Positions 14,728 to 17,825 of a DNA stretch of 17,825 nucleotides are shown here, one piece after another; within the stretch, counting starts at the first letter, position 1, and the number at the start of each line of letters is the position of its first letter. Below the pieces are notes generated by a model that ran no database searches, was not told where the DNA came from, and saw only the letters and a program-made list of their open reading frames with translations. The DNA is from Thiopontia sp964416755 (GTDB lineage: Bacteria > Pseudomonadota > Gammaproteobacteria > GCF-002020875), in assembly GCA_964416755.1 (NCBI GenBank), contig CAYQFH010000053.1, forward strand, positions 1 to 17,825. Direction: 5' to 3'. The translations under genes were made by a program, and so were the position numbers.

Positions 14728-15009
14728 CTATTCGCTGTTGTCCATACGGCCAATGGCACAGCTGACGAAAGAGACCGCCTTTGCCTTGACGTTATCCAGC
14801 CCCTCGGCACTGCCACGCTTTGGATAGCCGATACCGCGCAGTGTCTCCTCGACGGCCTCCATGTCCAGTGTGTCGGCACCCAGCGTAATTCGACCCTGCT
14901 CAATATCGATCTCTATATGATCAGGGGAAAACGTCTCCGTCAGCCTCTTTTTGATGGTGTTGGCACAACCGCCACACTTGATATTTTCAACTTCAATCGT
15001 CTGTTCCAT
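14728..15009 (-). CDS. Heavy-metal-associated (HMA) domain protein, copper-chaperone-like
   Basis: This 93-aa cytoplasmic protein has a ferredoxin-like HMA fold. The metal site is C12-G-G-C15 in the segment IKCGGCANTIKK, a variant of the usual M-x-C-x-x-C in which the leading Met is replaced. The domain ends around residue 62 (EETLRGIGYP). A C-terminal tail of about 30 residues follows and contains a third Cys (84) in SFVSCAIGRMD, beyond the ordinary domain. It probably binds Cu(I) or another soft metal. The ATG at 15009 has a GGAG site 5 bases upstream. It is divergent from the TauE/SafE permease gene, 24 bases apart between the starts, and lies upstream of the nap cluster in the same direction, but 359 bases separate them. 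Confidence 0.88.
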   Translation of the reverse strand: MEQTIEVENIKCGGCANTIKKRLTETFSPDHIEIDIEQGRITLGADTLDMEAVEETLRGIGYPKRGSAEGLDNVKAKAVSFVSCAIGRMDNSE

Positions 15010-15033
15010 GAGGGCTCCAGTAGAATAGTGAGT

Positions 15034-15983
15034 ATGGACTGGATTCTACTCTATTTGTTGATCGGTGGCCTTGCCGGTCTGCTGGCGGGGCTACTGGGGG
15101 TAGGGGGTGGATTGGTGATCGTCCCTTTTCTGGCGTGGGTGTATGTGCAGCAGGGGATGGCGTCGGAGTGGGTGATGCACCTTGCTATCGGCACCTCGCT
15201 GGTGACCATTGTCGTCACCTCCATCGCATCGGTGCGTGCCCATCATCAGCGAGAGGCGGTGCGCTGGGATCTCTTCCGGCTATTGGTGCCGGGCATTGTG
15301 TTGGGCAGTTGGAGTGGGGCGATACTGGCAAGAGTGGTGGATACACTGTTTCTGCAGTACCTGTTTGCCACCTTTGAGCTGCTGGTGGCGATTCAGATGG
15401 GGCTCGTGTTGCAGCCCAGAGCAGAGCACAAAATGCCGGACTGGAGAGGGGGCTCTGTTGTGGGGTGTGTGATTGGTACAGTATCGTCGATGGTTGGGAT
15501 TGGCGGGGGCACTATGACGGTGCCGTGGCTGGTCTGGAATCGCATTGCAGTCCATCAGGCGGTGGGTACCTCGGCTGCGGTCGGACTGCCAATTGCCGTT
15601 GCCGGAGGCTTGGGGTTTGTCTGGTCGGGCTGGAATGCTGAAGGGCTGCCCGGCTGGAGTAGTGGTTTTCTCTACTGGCCCGCCTTTGGCGGTATTGTAT
15701 TGATGAGCGTGTTGACTGCACCACTGGGGGCAAGATTGGCGCACGCGTTGCCGGCCAAACGGTTGAAGCGNNNNNNNNNNNNNNNNNNNNNNNNNNNNNN
15801 NNNNNNNNNNNNNNNNNNNNNNNNNNNNNNNNNNNNNNNNNNNNNNNNNNNNNNNNNNNNNNNNNNNNNNCTGCACCACTGGGGGCAAGATTGGCGCACG
15901 CGTTGCCGGCCAAACGGTTGAAGCGGATATTTGCCCTGTTTCTGCTGCTGTTGTCGCTGAAGATGTTTTGGGGGTTGGGCTAG
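15034..15983 (+). CDS. TauE/SafE (TSUP) family permease, interrupted by an assembly gap
   Basis: The family comprises membrane carriers proposed to export sulfite, sulfoacetate or similar anions. The visible part starts at the ATG at 15034 with a Gly-rich first helix (GLAGLLAGLLGVGGGLVIVP) and repeats the pattern in the second half (MVGIGGGTMTVPWLV), as expected of the family's internal duplication. The frame is broken by 100 N at 15771-15870, but the 55 bases before the gap are repeated exactly after it. Merging the two copies restores a continuous frame of 264 aa ending at 15983 (RIFALFLLLLSLKMFWGLG), a normal length for the family. The gene is therefore probably intact in the organism. Its stop shares three bases with the stop of the convergent moaA gene. 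The transported substrate is not known. Confidence 0.85.
15716..15925. repeat. 55-base direct duplication flanking the 100-N gap (assembly overlap)
   Basis: Bases 15716-15770 and 15871-15925 are identical over 55 positions, separated only by the 100 N. The duplication begins and ends precisely at the gap edges. This is the pattern left when two contigs that overlap by a fixed k-mer length are scaffolded without merging. Collapsing to one copy restores the permease reading frame, so it is not a biological repeat. Confidence 0.93.
15771..15870. other. Assembly gap of 100 N
   Basis: Exactly 100 unknown bases, a conventional scaffolding placeholder. The flanking overlap indicates that the true missing length is probably zero. 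Confidence 0.97.
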
Positions 15984-16966
15984 CCACCAGTCATGTTCAT
16001 GAAGCGAACAACTTGCTTGTCTTCATTGAATTCATGGCGTTCCGGCTTGAGCGCCAGAGCTGCATGGATGGCATCAATTAGCTCCCCGTCAGTCGCGCCG
16101 CCACGCAGCAGCGGACGCAACTCGAATTTCTCCTCTTGTCCCAGGCACATATATAAAGTGCCATCGGTAGAGAGGCGTACCCGGTTGCAGGTCTCGCAGA
16201 AGTGTTGAGAGATCGGGGTAATGAAGCCGAAGTGGAGGTCGGTGCCCTGTACCTTGAAGTAGCGGGCCGGACCGCCACCCGGCATTACGCTGGGGATCAG
16301 GTCAAAGCGCTGTTCCAGCTGCTGGCGAATCACATCCAGATCGAGATAGTGGGAGTCCTTGGCACGACAACCGGTATCACCGACCGGCATGGTCTCGATA
16401 AAGCGCAGGGTAAAGCCGTGTTCGATGCAGAACTCCACCATATCGCCCAGTTCGTCGTCATTGACCCCCTTCATCGCCACCGCATTAATCTTGATCGGGG
16501 CAAAACCGGCCTCCTTGGCGGCCATCAAGCCGTCAATTACCTTGCTAAGCTTGCCGCCACCAGTGATCTCGCTGAATTTCTCCGGGTTGAGGCTGTCCAG
16601 GCTCACATTGATACGGCTGACACCAGCATCTTTCAGTGGTCGGGCAAATTTCTTCATGCTGACGCAGTTGGTGCTGAGGGAGAGATCCTCAATGCCGTCG
16701 AGTTGAGAGAGGCGGCCAGTCAGCTCGGTGATCCCTTTGCGCACCAGTGGCTCGCCACCGGTCAACCGTACCCGGCTGACGCCCAACTGACCAAACAGTC
16801 CAACTACCCGCTCGATCTCATCGAAGGTGAGCCAGCTGTCGGGGGCCTCATAATCATCAAATCCCTGTGGCATACAGTAGACACAGCGCAGATCACAACG
16901 ATCTGTCACCGACAGACGCAGGTAATCAATTTTTCTACCGAATGGATCACGCAATTCAGGTTTCAT
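15980..16966 (-). CDS. moaA: MoaA, GTP 3',8-cyclase (molybdenum cofactor biosynthesis)
   Basis: MoaA is the radical SAM enzyme that rearranges GTP to 3',8-cyclo-GTP, the first step of molybdopterin synthesis in the cytoplasm. The 328-aa product has the N-terminal cluster C24-x3-C28-x2-C31 (CDLRCVYC), the RLTGGEPL motif, and the C-terminal cluster C257-x2-C260-x13-C274 (CETCNRVRLSTDGTLYMC). It ends in the double glycine (TGG) that is needed for activity in known MoaA proteins. The ATG at 16966 is preceded by GGGGGA. The stop overlaps that of the convergent permease gene. Molybdenum cofactor is needed by NapA, and the upstream region carries an FNR-type site nearly identical to that of napA, so the two are probably co-regulated. 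MoaC and other moa genes are not in the window. Confidence 0.97.
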   Translation of the reverse strand: MKPELRDPFGRKIDYLRLSVTDRCDLRCVYCMPQGFDDYEAPDSWLTFDEIERVVGLFGQLGVSRVRLTGGEPLVRKGITELTGRLSQLDGIEDLSLSTNCVSMKKFARPLKDAGVSRINVSLDSLNPEKFSEITGGGKLSKVIDGLMAAKEAGFAPIKINAVAMKGVNDDELGDMVEFCIEHGFTLRFIETMPVGDTGCRAKDSHYLDLDVIRQQLEQRFDLIPSVMPGGGPARYFKVQGTDLHFGFITPISQHFCETCNRVRLSTDGTLYMCLGQEEKFELRPLLRGGATDGELIDAIHAALALKPERHEFNEDKQVVRFMNMTGG

Positions 16967-17050
16967 TCAATCCCCCAAGATAGTTCTTGTGCCAGCGTAG
17001 AACGATAGGCTCGAGAATGCAACTGCTTCATCGGTTTACTGCAGATGTTG

Positions 17051-17064
17051 TTGACGTGTATCAA
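17051..17064. promoter_or_regulatory. FNR/Dnr-type dyad between moaA and the radical SAM gene
   Basis: The bases read TTGACGTGTATCAA, one mismatch from TTGAT-N4-ATCAA and identical to the napA site at 13 of 14 positions. The dyad sits in the 181-base divergent region, about 85 bases from each start codon, so it could act on either gene. On the plus side a weak -10-like ATTATT lies about 26 bases downstream, near the class II position. On the minus side TATCGT lies further away. Confidence 0.55.
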
Positions 17065-17147
17065 ATTGGGCATGTTCTAAAAAACAATGAATTATTACTC
17101 TTTCATCTTCCCCTACACATGCAAGTGTGTTGTGAGAAAATGGTGGA

Positions 17148-17771
17148 ATGACTGATTCAAAAGCCGCTGTCAATAGCCAGACCATCGCTTATCTTATCGA
17201 GGATCGACTCTACCTCAGCATCACCGATCGCTGTACGTTGGTGTGCGAATTCTGTCCCAAGACTCAGGGGACGATGCAGGTGCATGATTATGATCTTACG
17301 ATCGACCGCCGCCCTGAATTTGAGAAGATTGTGACAGCAATTGGTGACCCCTCAGCCTATGAGGAGATTGTTTTCTGCGGTTTTGGTGAGCCGACATTAC
17401 GCCTGAAACTGCTGCTACAGGTGGCAAAGTGGATCAAGGAGCAGGGCGGGAAGACCCGAATCAATACCGATGGGCTCGCCAATCTGGTGCATAAGCGCAA
17501 TGTGGTGCCAGAGATGGTGGGGTTGATTGATTCGTTGTCGGTTTCGATGAATGGACAGAGTGAAGAGGTCTATAATCGACACTGCCAGCCGCAACTGCAA
17601 GGGTCGTTTGAGGCGATGCTGGAGTTTTTGCGGATGGCTGGAGAGCAGATTCCACAGGTGACAGCGACTGCGATTGATGGCTTGGAGGGGGTGGATGTTG
17701 GAGGGTGTGCGCAACTTGCCGCAGAGTGTGGGGTTGCCTTCAAGGCGCGCAAGTTGGATGTGGTGGGTTAG
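17148..17771 (+). CDS. Radical SAM protein, TatD-associated type
   Basis: This 207-aa protein is a short radical SAM enzyme. The cluster motif is C29-x3-C33-x2-C36 (CTLVCEFC), followed by KTQGTMQVHDYDLT and the GFGEPT motif (78-83), then NTDGLANL and LSVSMNGQSEEVYNRHCQP, which I associate with the radical SAM family usually found next to TatD nuclease genes. The length is complete for that family and there are no auxiliary clusters. The substrate is unknown. A GGTGGA precedes the ATG at 17148 very closely, so translation initiation may be weak. It is divergent from moaA with an FNR-type dyad between them. Its stop overlaps the stop of a probable minus-strand gene at the window edge; no tatD is visible, though one could lie outside. 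Confidence 0.82.
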   Translation: MTDSKAAVNSQTIAYLIEDRLYLSITDRCTLVCEFCPKTQGTMQVHDYDLTIDRRPEFEKIVTAIGDPSAYEEIVFCGFGEPTLRLKLLLQVAKWIKEQGGKTRINTDGLANLVHKRNVVPEMVGLIDSLSVSMNGQSEEVYNRHCQPQLQGSFEAMLEFLRMAGEQIPQVTATAIDGLEGVDVGGCAQLAAECGVAFKARKLDVVG

Positions 17772-17825
17772 AGCTTTCCGATTACAGTGTTGAGCAGGCT
17801 GACGATATATCCGAGTGTTGCGCCA
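17768..17825 (-). CDS. Possible C-terminal end of a minus-strand gene (partial)
   Basis: Read on the minus strand from the window edge, this stretch encodes GATLGYIVSLLNTVIGKL followed by TAA, an open hydrophobic segment that looks like a membrane helix or amphipathic C-terminus. The stop overlaps the convergent radical SAM stop, as the permease and moaA stops do. Only 18 residues are visible, so it may be chance; no family is assigned. Confidence 0.35.
   Translation of the reverse strand, partial: GATLGYIVSLLNTVIGKL

Noticed and set aside
1..17825. CRISPR arrays, insertion sequences, tRNA or rRNA genes
   Set aside because: No spaced direct repeats, transposase motifs, terminal inverted repeats or recognisable RNA genes were seen. 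The only exact long repeat is the assembly overlap at the gap.

Overview
The window looks like a chromosomal contig from a chemotrophic gammaproteobacterium, most likely a sulfur-oxidising, nitrate-respiring lineage (Chromatiales-like or a marine symbiont relative). This rests on a periplasmic nitrate reductase cluster, a TauE/SafE-type permease, multihaem and monohaem cytochromes, and a secreted Gly/Pro/Trp-rich protein that recalls sulfur-globule envelope proteins. The taxonomic call is inference; there is no rRNA or other marker gene here. No tRNA, rRNA, insertion sequence, prophage or CRISPR array was seen.

Layout. 1-3865 (+): the C-terminal part of a large hybrid histidine kinase (coiled coil, HisKA, HATPase and three receivers), then a CheR methyltransferase and a receiver-less CheB methylesterase in tight series. 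3870-4331 (-): creA, divergent from 4395-5242 (+), two translationally coupled small exported proteins. 5284-7776: the AmmeMemoRadiSam triad, with AMMECR1 and Memo on the minus strand and the radical SAM enzyme divergent on the plus strand. It is followed on the plus strand by a membrane protein with a Cys/His motif and an aldehyde dehydrogenase (to 9723). 9734-14368 (-): the periplasmic nitrate reductase cluster, transcribed right to left as monohaem cytochrome c, napC, napA, napB, a strong intrinsic terminator, then napD. 14728-15009 (-): a heavy-metal-associated (HMA) domain protein, divergent from a TauE/SafE permease at 15034-15983 (+). A 100-N gap interrupts the permease, and an exact 55-bp sequence duplicated on both sides shows the gap is an unmerged contig overlap. 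15980-16966 (-): moaA. 17148-17771 (+): a TatD-associated-type radical SAM protein. The last 58 bases probably hold the tail of another minus-strand gene.

How the parts fit. NapC would pass quinol electrons to NapB and NapA in the periplasm. NapD would bind the Tat signal of NapA during cofactor insertion, and MoaA makes the first intermediate of the molybdenum cofactor that NapA needs. Two almost identical FNR-type dyads (TTGACGTG-N-ATCAA) lie upstream of napA and between moaA and the radical SAM gene. They suggest that nitrate reductase and cofactor synthesis share oxygen- or NO-responsive control.

The best candidates for under-described biology are the AmmeMemoRadiSam neighbourhood with its Cys-motif membrane protein, the terminator that isolates napD, the FNR/inverted-repeat leader of napA, and the orphan CheR/CheB pair beside a triple-receiver kinase. 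Product calls rest on motifs read by eye; no database search was run.
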